Positions 10,365 to 22,390 of a DNA stretch of 64,000 nucleotides are shown piece after piece. Source of the DNA: Fagopyrum homotropicum (Eukaryota > Streptophyta > Magnoliopsida > Caryophyllales > Polygonaceae); contig BSWB01000003.1 in NCBI GenBank assembly GCA_033239125.1, positions 135,817,820-135,881,819 on the forward strand. The letters run 5' to 3'. A model generated the notes under the pieces. The model searched no databases. It was not told the origin of the DNA and worked only from the letters and a program-made list of their open reading frames with translations. The translations under genes were made by a program, and so were the position numbers. Every line of letters starts with the position of its first letter. Positions within the stretch are counted from its first letter, which is position 1.

Positions 10365-10970
10365 TAACCGTGATTTCCCTTAAGTCTACGAACTTGCTTT
10401 TACTTTAATCCAAAGTTAAAGATTTGCTTTAGCTTAGTTTAGACTTGTCTTTTATAGGTGGTAGTGAAGCCTCAACAACCTCTACCTCGATTGTGAGTGT
10501 CACAACCTCAATCGGTTAAGTTAGTCTTGATCCTTGGGTTACAAGTTTGGGTATTTGACACTAATTCTTACCTTTAGAATCTTTCTATATTGAGCCTCAA
10601 CAACCTGTATAGAGAGTGCCTTGTAGGTGGGTTACATAAGGTTTTTGGAATTTCACCGTACGATTACCTTACATTAGTATACCTTTGCATATCTCAACTC
10701 TGTCTTATTATCATTAAGTATATCTTGAATCGATTGCCACAGCTGGATACCTGGATCTTTAGGATTGTTGTTTTCCCAATATTTGCAAAACTCCCATATT
10801 TACTTGCTTGATAACCTGCAATCGAGTTCGTTCCCACCCAAATCCCTGTGTTCGATACTCTGGAATTCTTGCTTAGCTACGTCGATCCGTACACTGCGGG
10901 TTCGCTGCTTGATTCTAGTTTTATAAATTTAAAGCTTATTTGCGCACACCTTTAGGGGCGAACAAGTTTT

Positions 10971-10988
10971 TGGCGCCGTTGCCGGGGA
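10971..10988 (+). other. Element B primer binding site (tRNA-Asp)
   Basis: TGGCGCCGTTGCCGGGGA, the exact complement of the plant tRNA-Asp 3' end without CCA adjustments, six bases after the LTR. Confidence 0.9.
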
Positions 10989-11066
10989 TTTGGTTTCGGC
11001 CGAATCCGGTAGCCGGTTGTCAAGGCTTGGGAGCTTGCTCTCGTTGTTTGATATTGCTTTGAGTGC

Positions 11067-12926
11067 ATGCGCAGGTCTAGGAACACCGAAGATCTCTTAC
11101 CTCTTGATCAAGAGCTAGAGAAAACATTGAGGCAAAAGCGCAAGGAAAAGAAGATGGCTGAAGAACACGAACGTGATCTTCAACCGGAGTTGGTGGAGAA
11201 GGAAGCTCAACTCCGATGGAATGAGACTCTCCGCCAGGATGAGATGGATCGTCATCAATCTCAAGTTAACGGTCTACAAGACATGATCTTCCAAATGAGG
11301 ATAGAGATGAGTGACCTTAAGAATAAGGGAAGCAAGAAATCCTCAAGAAGGAGATCAAGGTCTAGAAGAAAAAGTCACTCATCCGCTGATGATAGTGATT
11401 CTTCCATGCCACCGTTAGAGGAGATTGATCCCACGATCAATATGAATCCCTTCCATCCACAAGGAGCTGCTAATCGCCGCATTCCACCTAGGAATGTAAG
11501 AGTCGAACGTGTGGATAATGAGCCAAGAACTCTTGGCCAGCGGATGGATCCAACACAACAACCACGCCGCTTGGGTGTGAAATTTGATGCTGAAGATGTG
11601 CAAGGGTTTAGCTTTAACCCTCAAGTTATCACTCTTGTTCGCCAAAGCCAATTTGGCGGAACAAGCGCTGAATCTCCACACCAACACTTGCAAAACTTTG
11701 AGTGTATGATGGAGACGATGAGACCGAAGAACGCTACTACCAACAGCTATAAGCTCAAACCTTTCTTTTTCTCCTTGAAAGGGAAAGCGTTATCTTGGTA
11801 CCAAGCTCTTCCTAATGGGAAACTAGACACGTGGGAAGACCTTTCCGCGGAGTTTCTCACCAAATTCTTTCCGCCTTCCAAAACGGCGGAACTTAGAGGT
11901 AAGATTAATGCTTTTTCAATGAGACCTAACGAAAGTTTGTTTCAATCTTGGGAAAGGTTTCAGGATTTGCTCTTGGATTGCCCTCATCATGGCATATCCA
12001 AACTTGCCTTGCTGGAGATTTACTACAAGGGGCTGGATGCGGGAACGCAATTCAACCTCCAATCCCTCTCATGCGGAACGTTCATGGACATGAGAGAAGA
12101 TGACGCTTGGGACTTCATTGAGAAGCAAGCAAGAGTCATAGAGAAGTATTCCCACCGGAAAGTGGAGGGAAATCGTGTGGAGCAAGGAGCGAAGCTCACA
12201 CATGAAGCTCAAAATCAAATTTTCTCCCTCAACAATGAGATCAAAGAGTTGAAGGAGACTATCAAGACCAACTTCCCAAAGCAACAAGAGAAGGATGTTG
12301 GCTATTTGGGCAACAACAATGGCGGTGATAACACCAACCGCAACAACAATAACCGGAACAACAACCGGAACAACAACCGGAACAACAACAATTGGAACAA
12401 CAATAGGGGTTCAAACAACAACAATTGGCGCTCCAATCAACAAAATTCCGGTAACTCTTATCCTTCCAATTCTAATTCACTAACTCCACCTTCCTCTTCC
12501 TCTACTCCTTTGAAAAGCCAGGGGCAATCATCTAATGGAGGAAACAATACGGGAAAGGAAAAGCCCGACCCCATGTTGGAAACGATCTTGGGAAAGCTTC
12601 AAGGGTTGGAAAACCGCCTCATCAAGGTTGATGATCAAGTCTCTAAGGTTGACAAAGCTCAAAAAGTTTTGGAAAACCAAATGTTCAACCACGCGGAGGA
12701 AGTTCCTAGAAATCAAGGGAAACTTCCAGGAAAGACGGAGGACAACCCTAAGGGAAGGGTGATGGCGATTACAACTAGGAGCGGAGTGACCACCACCGAT
12801 CCGCAGCCTACGTTCGTTGAAGTCCCCGTAGAGAAGGACAAAGAAAAGGGGAAGGAGAAGGAAGATGTCTATGTTCCTCCTCCAGCTTACAAACCTCCCC
12901 TACCATTCCCTCAATCTAGAGCGTGA
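11067..12926 (+). pseudogene. Element B gag, ended by an in-frame stop
   Basis: The frame opens at ATG 11067, 78 bases after the primer site, and encodes 619 residues. Residues 12-75 are charged with heptad spacing (probable coiled coil), followed by an Arg/Ser-rich basic patch at about 90-112. The retrotransposon gag domain covers about 225-345 ([63 protein letters not shown]). In place of a zinc knuckle there is an Asn/Arg tract at about 413-460. The TGA at 12924-12926 stands where element F has an Arg codon, and the frame continues unchanged into protease. In an intact relative, gag and pol are therefore one polyprotein, as F shows directly. Confidence 0.88.
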
Positions 12927-15900
12927 GCGCGCCTAGACAAACAATTCGGTAAGTTCATAGAACTCATGAGCAAGCTGCATATTAATATACCTTTCATTGA
13001 TGCTATTGTAGGTATGCCGGCTTATGGCAAGTTCTTGAAGGAGCTCCTCTCCAACAAGAGGAAGCTAGAAGATTTCGGAGAGGTCAAGATGAGTTCGGAT
13101 TCTTCGGATCTCATCAAGACCATGAAGGAGAAAATGCCCCCAAAGTTGAAGGATCCGGGGTCATTTTGCATTCCCATTGGAGTGGGAGATGTCACATATG
13201 ACGCTTTATGTGACTTAGGAGCAAGTGTGAGCATCATACCACTTGCATTATGTAGGAAGATCGGTTTAGGCGATCCTAAACCGGTAAAGATGATGTTATA
13301 CATGGCAGATCGATCCATCACTCGCCCCGTCGGTATTGTAGAAGACGTCCCGGTCAAGTTAGGTAAATTCTTTGTCCCCATTGATTTTATCGTGCTTGAC
13401 ATTCCTGCAGATAGTCCGGTCCCGATCATACTCGGAAGACCGTTTCTTGCAACTTCCGGCTACATGGTCGATTGCAAGAATGGAAGACTCGCTTTTGATA
13501 TTGGAGAAGAGAAAGTAGAGTTCGTTCTTTCCACTCTAGTGAAGGAGCCAATCTTTGACGAGGATATTTACGATATCCAAGACGAAGAAGGTTTGTCTAG
13601 GGAGGAGGTAAGTGCAATTCTCTTTAACGATCCTTTACAAAAGGTTATCACTATGAGTCTAACCAATGTAGGGGAAGAAGAAGAGTGCAAGGAGGAAATT
13701 GAAGCCTTAGAAGCACAAGAAGAGATGTATGAATTGGAGTTTGAGAAACTCCACGATGAGGCTGAGAATATAAGAATCCACGGTCATACCCTGTATTCCA
13801 CGACCGTGGATTTCACAACCAAAATCGACCTCCATTCCAGGGGATTACACGGCCGTGGAACACATGGAGAGGCCGTAATTCTGACCGTGGAAGAGGGTGA
13901 TCGGCACACTTCTTCAACTTCCTTTGATTCTTCTCCAAACCACTCAACACCCTTAGAAACTTCTAAGGAAACGTCGGATGCTCCCCAAGAACCATTGGAA
14001 GCTCCGAAAGTGATGGAACTCAAACCACTTCCTACTCATCTAAGGTACGCTTTCCTTGGAACTAATTCTACCTTCCCGGTTATTGTTAGCTCCGAATTAA
14101 GCATAGATGAACATGAACAGCTCATGATTGTCCTTAGGAAACATAGAAAAGCCATAGGCTACACTATCGAGGACTTAGTAGGAATTAAACCCTCCCTATG
14201 TATGCATAAGATACTAATGGAGGAGGATTTTAGAACTTCAAGACAACCTCAAAGGCGGTTGAATCCGACCATGAAGGAGGTTGTCAAGAAGGAAATTCTT
14301 AAACTTCTTGATGCAGGTATCATCTATCCTATCTCCGATAGCAAGTGGGTGAGTCCAGTTCAAGTAGTTCCGAAGAAGGGAGGAATGACGGTCATCACCA
14401 ACAAGAACAACGAACTCATTCCTACCCGAACCGTGACTGGATGGCGAATGTGTATAGACTACCGCAAGCTCAACAACGCAACGCGGAAGGACCACTTTCC
14501 ATTGCCATTCATCGATCAAATGCTTGAAAGGTTAGCACAACATTCACATTTTTGCTACCTTGACGGTTATAGTGGTTTCTTTCAGATTCCGATACATCCG
14601 GATGATCAAGAGAAGACCACATTCACGTGCCCTTGGGGTACGTTCGCCTATAGGAGAATGCCGTTCGGGCTTTGCAATGCCCCAACCACCTTTCAACGGT
14701 GCATGATGGCCATCTTCTCCGAGTACGTAGAGGAAATCATGGAAGTCTTCATGGACGACTTCTCCGTATACGGTTCCTCTTTTAACGATTGCCTCTCTAA
14801 CCTTTCTCTTGTTTTACAACGTTGTGAAGACACTAACCTAGTTCTTAACTGGGAGAAGTGTCAATTCATGGTTAAGGAAGGAATCGTATTAGGTCACTTA
14901 GTCTCTAGTAGAGGGATAGAGGTAGACAAGGCTAAGATAGAGACCATAGAGAAACTTCCTCCCCCAATTTCGGTGAAAGGGATAAGAAGTTTCCTAGGAC
15001 ATGCTGGATTTTATAGACGTTTCATTAAGGACTTTTCTAAGATATCAAAACCTCTCACTAATCTATTGATGAAGGATGCGGTTTTTGAGTTTTCGCAGGA
15101 ATGTTTAGACGCGTTTAATACCATCCGGCAAGCTCTAATTTCAGCACCAATTATCCAACCTCCGGATTGGACTCTCCCCTTCGAGATTATGTGCGACGCT
15201 AGTGACGTAGCTATTGGAGCTGTTCTTGGACAACGAAAGGAAGGGCGAACCCATGCCATATACTACGCTAGCAAGACGCTAGACGAAGCTCAGCTCAACT
15301 ACGCCACTACAGAGAAAGAGTTTTTAGCCATTGTCTACGCTATTGACAAGTTTCGCTCTTATCTTGTAGGTGCAAAGGTGATTGTCTACACGGATCATGC
15401 TACGATCCGGTACCTCCTTGCGAAGAAAGACGCGAAGCCAAGGCTAATTAGATGGATTCTTCTCCTACAAGAATTCGATCTTGAGATCTGCGACAAGAAA
15501 GGTTCAGAAAATTCTGTTGCGGATCATTTGAGTCGTCTAACACATCTAGAGGACGACCATCTACCCATTGATGACTCCTTTCCGGACGAACACCTACACA
15601 TCATAGAGGAGTGCATCAACGTGATCTCCAAAGGTAACGAACCATGGTTTGCTGATTTTGTTAACTATTTGGTTTTCCAGGAGATACCGCCCGGACTATC
15701 CTACGCACAAAGGAAGAAGTTCTTTAAGGACGTCCGGGAATACTATTGGAACGAGCCTCTCCTCTTTAAGAGAGGTCCGGATGGCATCATTCGGCGATGT
15801 ATGCCGGAAGATGAGATGCAAAGTGTCATCCACCATTGTCATTCACTACCTTGTGGAGGACACGCTAGTTCGAACAAGACTAGCGCAAAGGTATTGCAAT

Positions 15901-16919
15901 CTGGATTCTATTGGCCCACTTTATTTAGAGATGTGCAATCCTTTGTTTCTTGATGCGATGCTTGTCAAAGAACAGGCAATATTTCTAGAAGGAACGAGAT
16001 GCCCCTCAACAACATCCAAGAGGTGGAGATTTTCGACGTTTGGGGAGTTGATTTCATGGGACTATTCCCATCTTCTTGTGGAAACCAATACATACTATTG
16101 GCGGTAGACTACGTTTCTAGATGGGTGGAAGCAATTGCCTCTCCCACAAATGATGCCATGGTGGTGGTTAAGTTCTTCAATAAGACCATCTTTCCGCGAT
16201 TTGGAACACCAAGGACGATCATTAGTGATGGAGGTTCTCACTTCATAGCCCGTCGCTTTGAAGCTCTTCTAGCTAAGTATGGGGTTACTCACAAGATCGC
16301 TACCCCTTACCATCCACAAACGAGTGGACAAGTTGAGATCTCAAATAGGGAGATCAAGGGAATTCTAGAGAAGACGGTTTCAAGGACTAGGAAGGATTGA
16401 TCCTTGAAACTAGATGATGCATTATGGGCGTACCGGACTGCGTACAAGACTCCCATAGGAACCACACCATACAACCTTGTGTATGGGAAGTCTTGTCATT
16501 TGCCGGTAGAGCTGGAGCACAAAGCGTTTTGGGCTATCAAGTGGCTGAATTTCGGCATGAAGGAAGCGGGAGAGAAGCGTCTCCTAGACATCAACAAGCT
16601 GGATGAACTTCGCTTGAACGCCTATGAAAATGCTAAGATCTACAAGGAAAGGGCAAAGCGTTGGCATGATAAGCATATCATTCCAAAGGACTTCAAAGAA
16701 GGAGATCAAGTTCTCCTCTTCAATTCAAGACTTCGCCTCTTTCCAGGTAAGCTTAAATCCCGTTGGACCGGACCTTTTCTAATTAAGCGTATTTTCCCCC
16801 ATGGTGCAGTTGAAGTATGGGGTGAAGCTAGCGGAAGTTTTAAGGTGAACGGCCAACGACTCAAGAAGTATACGCTGGAACTCCAAGCTGAGGAGTTTGC
16901 GCCTACCGCACTCGAATAA
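12927..16919 (+). pseudogene. Element B protease-RT-RNase H-integrase
   Basis: This continues the gag frame, with further stops at 15951-15953 and 16398-16400. Protease: [15 protein letters not shown] near 13210 and [11 protein letters not shown] near 13430. A variable linker with a palindrome cluster covers 13775-13895. RT runs from about 14030: MCIDYRKLNNATRKDHFPLP, RRMPFGLCNAPTTFQRCM, and catalytic FMDD with the Asp pair encoded at 14754-14759. RNase [51 protein letters not shown]. Integrase: zinc-binding region at 15830-15965, then the core with Asp codons at 16050 and 16227 and Glu at 16335, exactly the D-x35-E spacing, and the C-terminal [20 protein letters not shown] block. The stops replace Ser-like and Trp codons of F. 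The integrase stop TAA is followed at 11 bases by the conserved double hairpin. Confidence 0.9.
13775..13895 (+). repeat. Palindrome cluster in the protease-RT linker of B
   Basis: Four or five copies or half-copies of the family palindrome (CCACGGTC, CCACGACCGTGG, ACGGCCGTGG, AGGCCGTAAT, GACCGTGG) lie within 120 bases of coding sequence. They are translated as HGH, TTV, HGRGTH and similar residues. The segment 13801-13870 resembles the LTR segment 9525-9595. Confidence 0.8.
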
Positions 16920-16929
16920 GTGCGAGTTT

Positions 16930-16978
16930 GGTCTAGCTACGGACCTTAAACAAAGCGCTTCTTGGGAGGCAACCCAAG
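16930..16978 (+). other. Conserved double hairpin after pol, element B
   Basis: First hairpin: GGTC (16930-16933) and GACC (16942-16945) around eight bases containing AGCTA. Second hairpin: CTTGGG and CCCAAG around AGGCAA (16961-16978). F, C and G have the same order and spacing; A keeps the second hairpin. Confidence 0.8.
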
Positions 16979-17746
16979 GTATTGCATTTTCGTTTTTGTT
17001 TCGATTCATAGTTTAGCTTAGAATAGACGTTTTCGCTTTATTTTGCCTCGATTTCTTCCGGTATGTTCGTGTTTTTGGTTGTAGGATCGATGGAAAAGGA
17101 GAAAGGGAGAATAATGTCGAAGAAGAGCGACGAAATTTGGACTTTGAAGCTTTACAGAAGGTTCCACGGTCTAAATTACGGTCGTCATAGCTACAGTGGC
17201 CGTAATTCTCAAAAGCCTTTGAAAAATCACCAAAACCACGGGTCCGTACACTTCCACGGCCGTGGAACACCCCGACAGACCGTGATTTTCAAAATTTTGC
17301 CTGCGACTATATAAGCCACATTCTTCACAAAATTACCCAAAAACTTACCCCTTTCCACGCCCTAAACGCCGAAACCCCACGACCTCCTCCAATTCCTCGT
17401 TTTCTAATCGTTTTCAACGATTCTTTATCCTAAACTGCAGCAAATCCAACCACGAACAAGATCCAAGCGACAAACCGAGCGGAAATCCGTCAACAAACGC
17501 GCATTTCGGATTTTTCAATCCGAAAAAGAGGTTTATTCTTTCTTCTTGATTTTCGCGGATTTGGTTCGTTTTTGCTATAGATTTTTAGGAAGAACTGACA
17601 AAGACTGGAAGGAATTAGATTAGGACTGCTTGTTGTGGTGATTGTTGGTGAAATTGCTGAGATTCGCGAGATTCTGAGACGAATCACGGTCTCTGGGTAA
17701 ACCACGGCCGTGGAACCTGAAGAACAGACCGTAATTTTGGTGAAAA
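16979..17746 (+). other. Element B spacer before the third ORF
   Basis: Non-coding, with palindrome clusters at 17160-17290 and 17680-17735, the second ending 12 bases before the third ORF start. It may be the leader or splice region of a subgenomic message, but I cannot identify splice sites with confidence. Confidence 0.55.
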
Positions 17747-19315
17747 ATGGATTTCGTAAGGAGAGTGTCGGGAAGGATAAAGGAGAAGAAGGGAGAGCAG
17801 AATAAGAAAAGAAAGGGCAATCCCTCTACCTCTAGGGCACCACCACCCTCATCTCCCTCACTACCATCCTCACCTTCACCTCCATCCTCACCTCCTCACC
17901 CTAGCATCCCAACCATACATGAGAACCACCTTACTGCGTTTGAGAGGATCACGAAGAGGACAGTGATAGGTCCTAGGTATTTGTTGTTGGAGGATCTACA
18001 TCCTCTCAACATAGTTGATGATCTTACATGGCTCTTGGATAGAGCCGGATTGCTTGTCTTCACGAACATTCGTGAAGACGCCTATGAGGAGATCACTCGG
18101 GAGGTTGTGACGTCCTTCGAGCACAACCACGTAGATAGGACCGTCTCTTTCCGTCTCATGGAAAAAGACTATCATTTGAGCATTGTTGAGTTTGGGACCA
18201 TTTTCGGGTTCCATGAGACCTATAACGGTCGATTTCCGAGTGGAGTTTACCCCAAGAACTTTTGGGAGGAAGTAGCTATGATTTACGCCGACGAGGACCG
18301 TTGGCAACCCGCCGATACCAAGGCTAGATTGATGTACCATCTAGCCTTGAAGATAGCTCACCGCGTTCTTTCGGAGTGTCTCTTTCCTAGGACGGAGACG
18401 CCCCAAAAGATCAAGACGGATGAGCTATTCTTGCTCTATTGCATGCTATACGGTCGTCGTGCAGATTGTGCTACTCTTTTGGCGGCTACGATGAGCAAAC
18501 TCAAAAACAAGAAGAAGGGGAACATTGGATATGGTGGGATAGTTACCCACATTGCTAGGACATTTGGTGTAGATTTTTCTGCTTGCACCCGCATACCGGC
18601 CGTTCCCTTAGGGCTACATGCTTTTATGGTTAGGGGACTCATCTTCCCCACACATGGAGGTCCGCCTTATGCGGGCATGCCTTGGGAGAGTAGGACGGGT
18701 AGGGGTATTGAGTGGCTGCCGGAGTATTCCATTGTGGCGGGACGCCACAATTGGAAGGAGACGTTCACTGTGATGCATGCGAACAAGCTAGTAGCTCCCC
18801 CTTACGTTCCACCACCGGTTGTGGAGGAGGAGGACATGGGAGATCAGTACGAGAGTGGTGGAGGAGCGGAGCACGAGTTTGGCACGTTTCCGGACCAGCC
18901 GGAGGCGGCCCCGGATGTACCTAGACGCTCTCCACGTCCAGCTAGAGCCTCAGGCTCGTCATCTCGCCGCGCTAGCGTGAGTGAGAGGCCCACGTGGATG
19001 ACTACACCTCCCACTTGGTATGACACCCCCCCTCCTTGGTCCACGGCGCAGCCAGCAGCAGCACCACCACCACCAGCACCAGCACCATCCGACGCCCCAT
19101 CATGGTACAGTCACGCCCCGGGATGGTACGAGCAGATGCCGGATTGGGCTACCGGACTTTCGGAGAGAGTTGGAACACTAGAGATCCGGGCGGATGCTAG
19201 AGACGGATGCTTAGACGACCTTGACCACATGATGAGGGACGTCTACCGCCAGCAGTTTGGGCGGTTTTATGATCCGAGTTTCTCTCCATTCCCGCCTCCA
19301 CCGCCGCCGCAGTGA
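17747..19315 (+). CDS. Element B third ORF (env position), intact
   Basis: An uninterrupted 522-residue frame in the position Athila elements use for their extra ORF; the function is unknown. Residues 1-25 are basic (RRVSGRIKEKKGEQNKKRK), residues 26-52 are Pro/Ser-rich, and a globular domain covers about 58-345. The domain shares with F's third ORF the blocks HLTAFERI/HLVDYERI, RWQPADTKARLMYHLALKIAHR, ECLFPRTETPQKIK and GNIGYGGIVTHIA. The C-terminal half is Pro-rich with a Trp ladder (PTWMTTPPTWYDTPPPW, APSWYSHAPGWYEQMPDW). I see no signal peptide and no transmembrane helix, so I do not call it an envelope. ATG 17747 follows a palindrome cluster and is the first Met in frame. The basic N-terminus would fit a nuclear or nucleic-acid-binding protein; that is inference. 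Confidence 0.75.
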   Translation: MDFVRRVSGRIKEKKGEQNKKRKGNPSTSRAPPPSSPSLPSSPSPPSSPPHPSIPTIHENHLTAFERITKRTVIGPRYLLLEDLHPLNIVDDLTWLLDRAGLLVFTNIREDAYEEITREVVTSFEHNHVDRTVSFRLMEKDYHLSIVEFGTIFGFHETYNGRFPSGVYPKNFWEEVAMIYADEDRWQPADTKARLMYHLALKIAHRVLSECLFPRTETPQKIKTDELFLLYCMLYGRRADCATLLAATMSKLKNKKKGNIGYGGIVTHIARTFGVDFSACTRIPAVPLGLHAFMVRGLIFPTHGGPPYAGMPWESRTGRGIEWLPEYSIVAGRHNWKETFTVMHANKLVAPPYVPPPVVEEEDMGDQYESGGGAEHEFGTFPDQPEAAPDVPRRSPRPARASGSSSRRASVSERPTWMTTPPTWYDTPPPWSTAQPAAAPPPPAPAPSDAPSWYSHAPGWYEQMPDWATGLSERVGTLEIRADARDGCLDDLDHMMRDVYRQQFGRFYDPSFSPFPPPPPPQ

Positions 19316-20618
19316 TTGGACGCATGATCGTTTGTTTTAGACATTCCCGCCACCACTTGTGAGTTTCTTTTTCTTTTCTTTCTTTTGTTCTTTCTTTTGA
19401 ACATTAGGGACAATGTTCGTCCTAAGTAGGGGGTGGGATGTACTAAAAGTTTGTAATAACTCTACTCTCTATGTTTGCTTTCATTCGAGACTACGTTGCA
19501 TATTCATTATGTGTTACACGTTTCATTTTCGCATTGCATAAAAAAGAACTTTAAAAACCCATAAAAATTGAAAATTTTTGAAAATTTTGAGCTTCTAATG
19601 AATTGAGATGATTTCCATGATAATCATTACTTGTGAATTGAGTTTGATAACAATTACATGCTTAAAAGGATTGTGAATTGAAAAGAATTTGAATGAATGA
19701 ATTTTACCTCTTTTGCAAGTTTTATAATGTGAAAATGTTACCTAAATCATGCTAGGAAATTGAAGTTGAAATCACATTATAAGTTCCTATACTTCTTGTT
19801 GAAATGATTAAGGCAATTCGACACTTCCTTTCTTCTTTCTTTGATCACCTAGCTCCTCATTGAAATATTAGCCTCCTTTACCTATCCGGGAATTTGGAGA
19901 AGTGAACGAGAAAAAGGCATGTTTGATGTGGGAGGGCCATGAGAGCAATTATTTGCGATCAATTGAATAGAAAGAAATTATAGGTTTGGGGAAGTCAATC
20001 ATGACGATGAGTAACTCGGCACCATTCACATAGCCGGGTGTTTGTGTCTTGCCAAAGTCGGATTGAGCGATATTCCTAGCGGATTATGGTATGTGCGCTA
20101 AGGGTTTGAGGCATCTCTTGAAAATTTGAGAAACGCCGATCTCCTAGGCTTCGGTTTTTGTGCACCTCTGTCCATAACTCCAAAAGTAAAGTCAAAAAAT
20201 GAAGAGAAGAGAGCAAAGCTCTAAGTTGAAGTATTGCGGGAACCGCATAAGAAGAAGAAGGTAGTTGTCCACTTTCCCGGATTTATGCACCACTTTCCCT
20301 TAAAGTTTTCCCTTCCCTTCCATATTCTAGACCTTTTCTTTGAAAGTCCTTATGATCAAAAGAATGCTATATGACTTGGTGATCTAAATTGAAGTTTCTT
20401 GTGATTGATTTTGATAATGTTTGAGGGTTATAATGCTTGTTTAGAAGTTAAGTTGGTTCATGAATTTTCTTTGCTTTTTACTCTTTGATTGAGTGTGTGA
20501 AAGTTTGAAGAACGATTGAAGCAAGGTTTGAGAATGATCTATTCTTTAGAAGTTACATTCACCCAAAAGAAGGTACACATATTTCATCCTAACTCTTGTT
20601 TAAAGCTTTTTGAAAGAC
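19316..20618 (+). other. Element B 3' UTR with conserved blocks
   Basis: Non-coding. At 19407-19439 it carries GGGACAATGTTCGTCC then TAAGTAGGGGGTGGGA, an internal copy of the polypurine-tract signature. From about 19981 to 20175 it matches C, G and F block by block (AGTAACTCGGCACC, CGGGTGTTTGTGTCTTGCC, CGGTTTTTGTGCACC), with further shared blocks near 19885 (CTATCCGGGAATTTGGA) and 20275 (TTCCCGGATTTATGCACCAC). Confidence 0.7.
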
Positions 20619-20657
20619 CTTGCTTAGGGACAAGCAAGTGTTAAGTATGGGGTTATT
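20619..20657 (+). other. Element B pre-PPT hairpin and polypurine tract
   Basis: Arms CTTGCTT and AAGCAAG surround AGGGAC (20619-20638). Then TAAGTATGGGGTTATT leads into the LTR. Confidence 0.82.
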
Positions 20658-22390
20658 TGTTAGCATGAAATATTGTGATATTTTAGGCACGTTTTCTAAA
20701 CGTATTTGATTCATATTCGATAGTCTTTGATTAAACTTTGTGCATATGTGAGCTAGTATTACCTATATTGTCGATATGGATGTCTACACTAGTTCTATGT
20801 TGATTATAGGTGATTTGGAGCTATTTCCGAACGGAATCGAGCAAAGGAGAGTTGAGTTGATATGTCCATAGATTGAGGACATTCTTTGGAAGCAAATTGA
20901 AGTTTTAGCTTGAGGAATGCACGAGGTTAGGGAAGAATCACGTTCTTGCCCTAAATTACGCCCTAAAATACGGCCGGAATCCAAACCACGTTCAGAATTA
21001 CGGCCGTGGAACATATGGTGCAAACCGTATTTGTTTCCACGCTCTAAATTACGGTCGTGGAACACTTCCACGACCGTGATCTTGGCAAATCTTTTCGCCA
21101 CACTTTGAAGCCACGATCTTTTAAAGATTGGGCTGGGCCGACATTTTGCCCTGCACTATAAAAAGACGGACGAAGCAAGAATCCGTCATCATCGCATAGA
21201 CCCGCTTATCCTCGCTTAAGCTCGTTTATCATTGCTTAGAGGATTGCTTAGAGGATCGCTCATCACCGTTAAGGATTGATTGGTATTGACATCTCATTAG
21301 AGATCGAAGTTTGTGTTTGGGGAATTGCCCTAATCTCGCACTTTTGGTGGAGATTGCTGTGGAGATCTCCGGATTGGCGGAAGATCGAAGTTCTTGGAAG
21401 ATTTTGCAAGAAGATCTCTCTTCTTGTTTAGGTTTGATTCGGAAAACGGATTGACATCCCGTTTTCCTTTCTTTCCTAGGATTACGATTGCTTGTTCTAT
21501 TGTGAATCTTTTGAGAATACTTGTTTTCTTTGTGACTTTGAGATTGATTTGAAGATTATTGAAAGTTCTTGAAAGTTTTCATCTTTTTATCTTTTAATTC
21601 TTGAATTGATATCAACATGACTGTTATTGGCTAAAAACCCTTAACAATTCTAAGGTGAAGGGTTGATAGTTGTGGCTTAGATGATGATAGATCGGTCGCA
21701 AATAGATTAGACCCTGAGAGTTAGAGAGAATCGCCGACAACCCTAAATTACGGCCTGTTCTTGAGTCCACGGCCGTGGAACCTCAAGAACTAACCGTGAT
21801 TTCCCTTAAGTCTACGAACTTGCTTTTACTTTAATTCAAAGTTAAAGATTTGCTTTAGCTTAGTTTAGACTTGTCTTTTATAGGTGGTAGTGAAGCCTCA
21901 ACAACCTCTACCTCGATTGTGAGTGTCACAACCTCAATCGGTTAAGTTAGTCTTGATCCTTGGGTTACAAGTTTGGGTATTTGACACTAATTCTTACCTT
22001 TAGAATCTTTCTATATTGAGCCTCAACAACCTGTATAGAGAGTGCCTTGTAGGTGGGTTACATAAGGTTTTTGGAATTTCACCGTACGATTACCTTACAT
22101 TAGTATACCTTTGCATATCTCAACTCTGTCTTATTATCATTAAGTATATCTTGAATCGATTGCCACAGCTGGATACCTGGATCTTTAGGATTGTTGTTTT
22201 CCCAATATTTGCAAAACTCCCATATTTACTTGCTTGATAACCTGCAATCGAGTTCGTTCCCACCCAAATCCCTGTGTTCGATACTCTGGAATTCTTGCTT
22301 AGCTACGTCGATCCGTACACTGCGGGTTCGCTGCTTGATTCTAGTTTTATAAATTTAAAGCTTATTTGCGCACACCTTTAGGGGCGAACA
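20658..22390 (+). repeat. Element B 3' LTR
   Basis: 1733 bases, about eight substitutions from the 5' LTR. It lacks the 49-base segment. Short open frames here have identical counterparts in the 5' LTR and are not genes. Confidence 0.95.

Larger units (their letters stand above)
9183..10964 (+). repeat. Element B 5' LTR
   Basis: 1782 bases, TG...CA. It carries a TATA box, palindrome clusters at about 9500-9660 and 10318-10380, and the U5 hairpin around CCGTACACTGCGG near 10890. It is 49 bases longer than the 3' LTR (extra segment 9535-9583). Confidence 0.95.
9183..22390 (+). mobile_element. Element B: Athila-type retrotransposon, complete
   Basis: A full-length 13.2 kb element on the plus strand inside element A. 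The LTRs are 9183-10964 and 20658-22390; both begin TGTTAGCATG and end GGGGCGAACA. The target duplication is perfect: GTGCA at 9178-9182 and 22391-22395. Order: tRNA-Asp primer site, gag-protease-RT-RNase H-integrase in one frame with three stops, conserved double hairpin, spacer with palindrome clusters, third ORF, conserved 3' UTR, hairpin and polypurine tract. The LTRs differ by only about eight substitutions and one 49-base indel, counted by eye, so the insertion is recent. The family palindrome is CCACGGCCGTGG. Confidence 0.96.

Noticed and set aside
9183..10964. Short open frames in the B LTRs (for example the 73-residue frame near 10590)
   Set aside because: They are identical in both LTRs because LTRs are copies of each other; this is not evidence for a gene.
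17747..19315. Calling the third ORF an envelope gene
   Set aside because: Its position fits, but I see no signal peptide, transmembrane helix or glycoprotein-like cysteine pattern.
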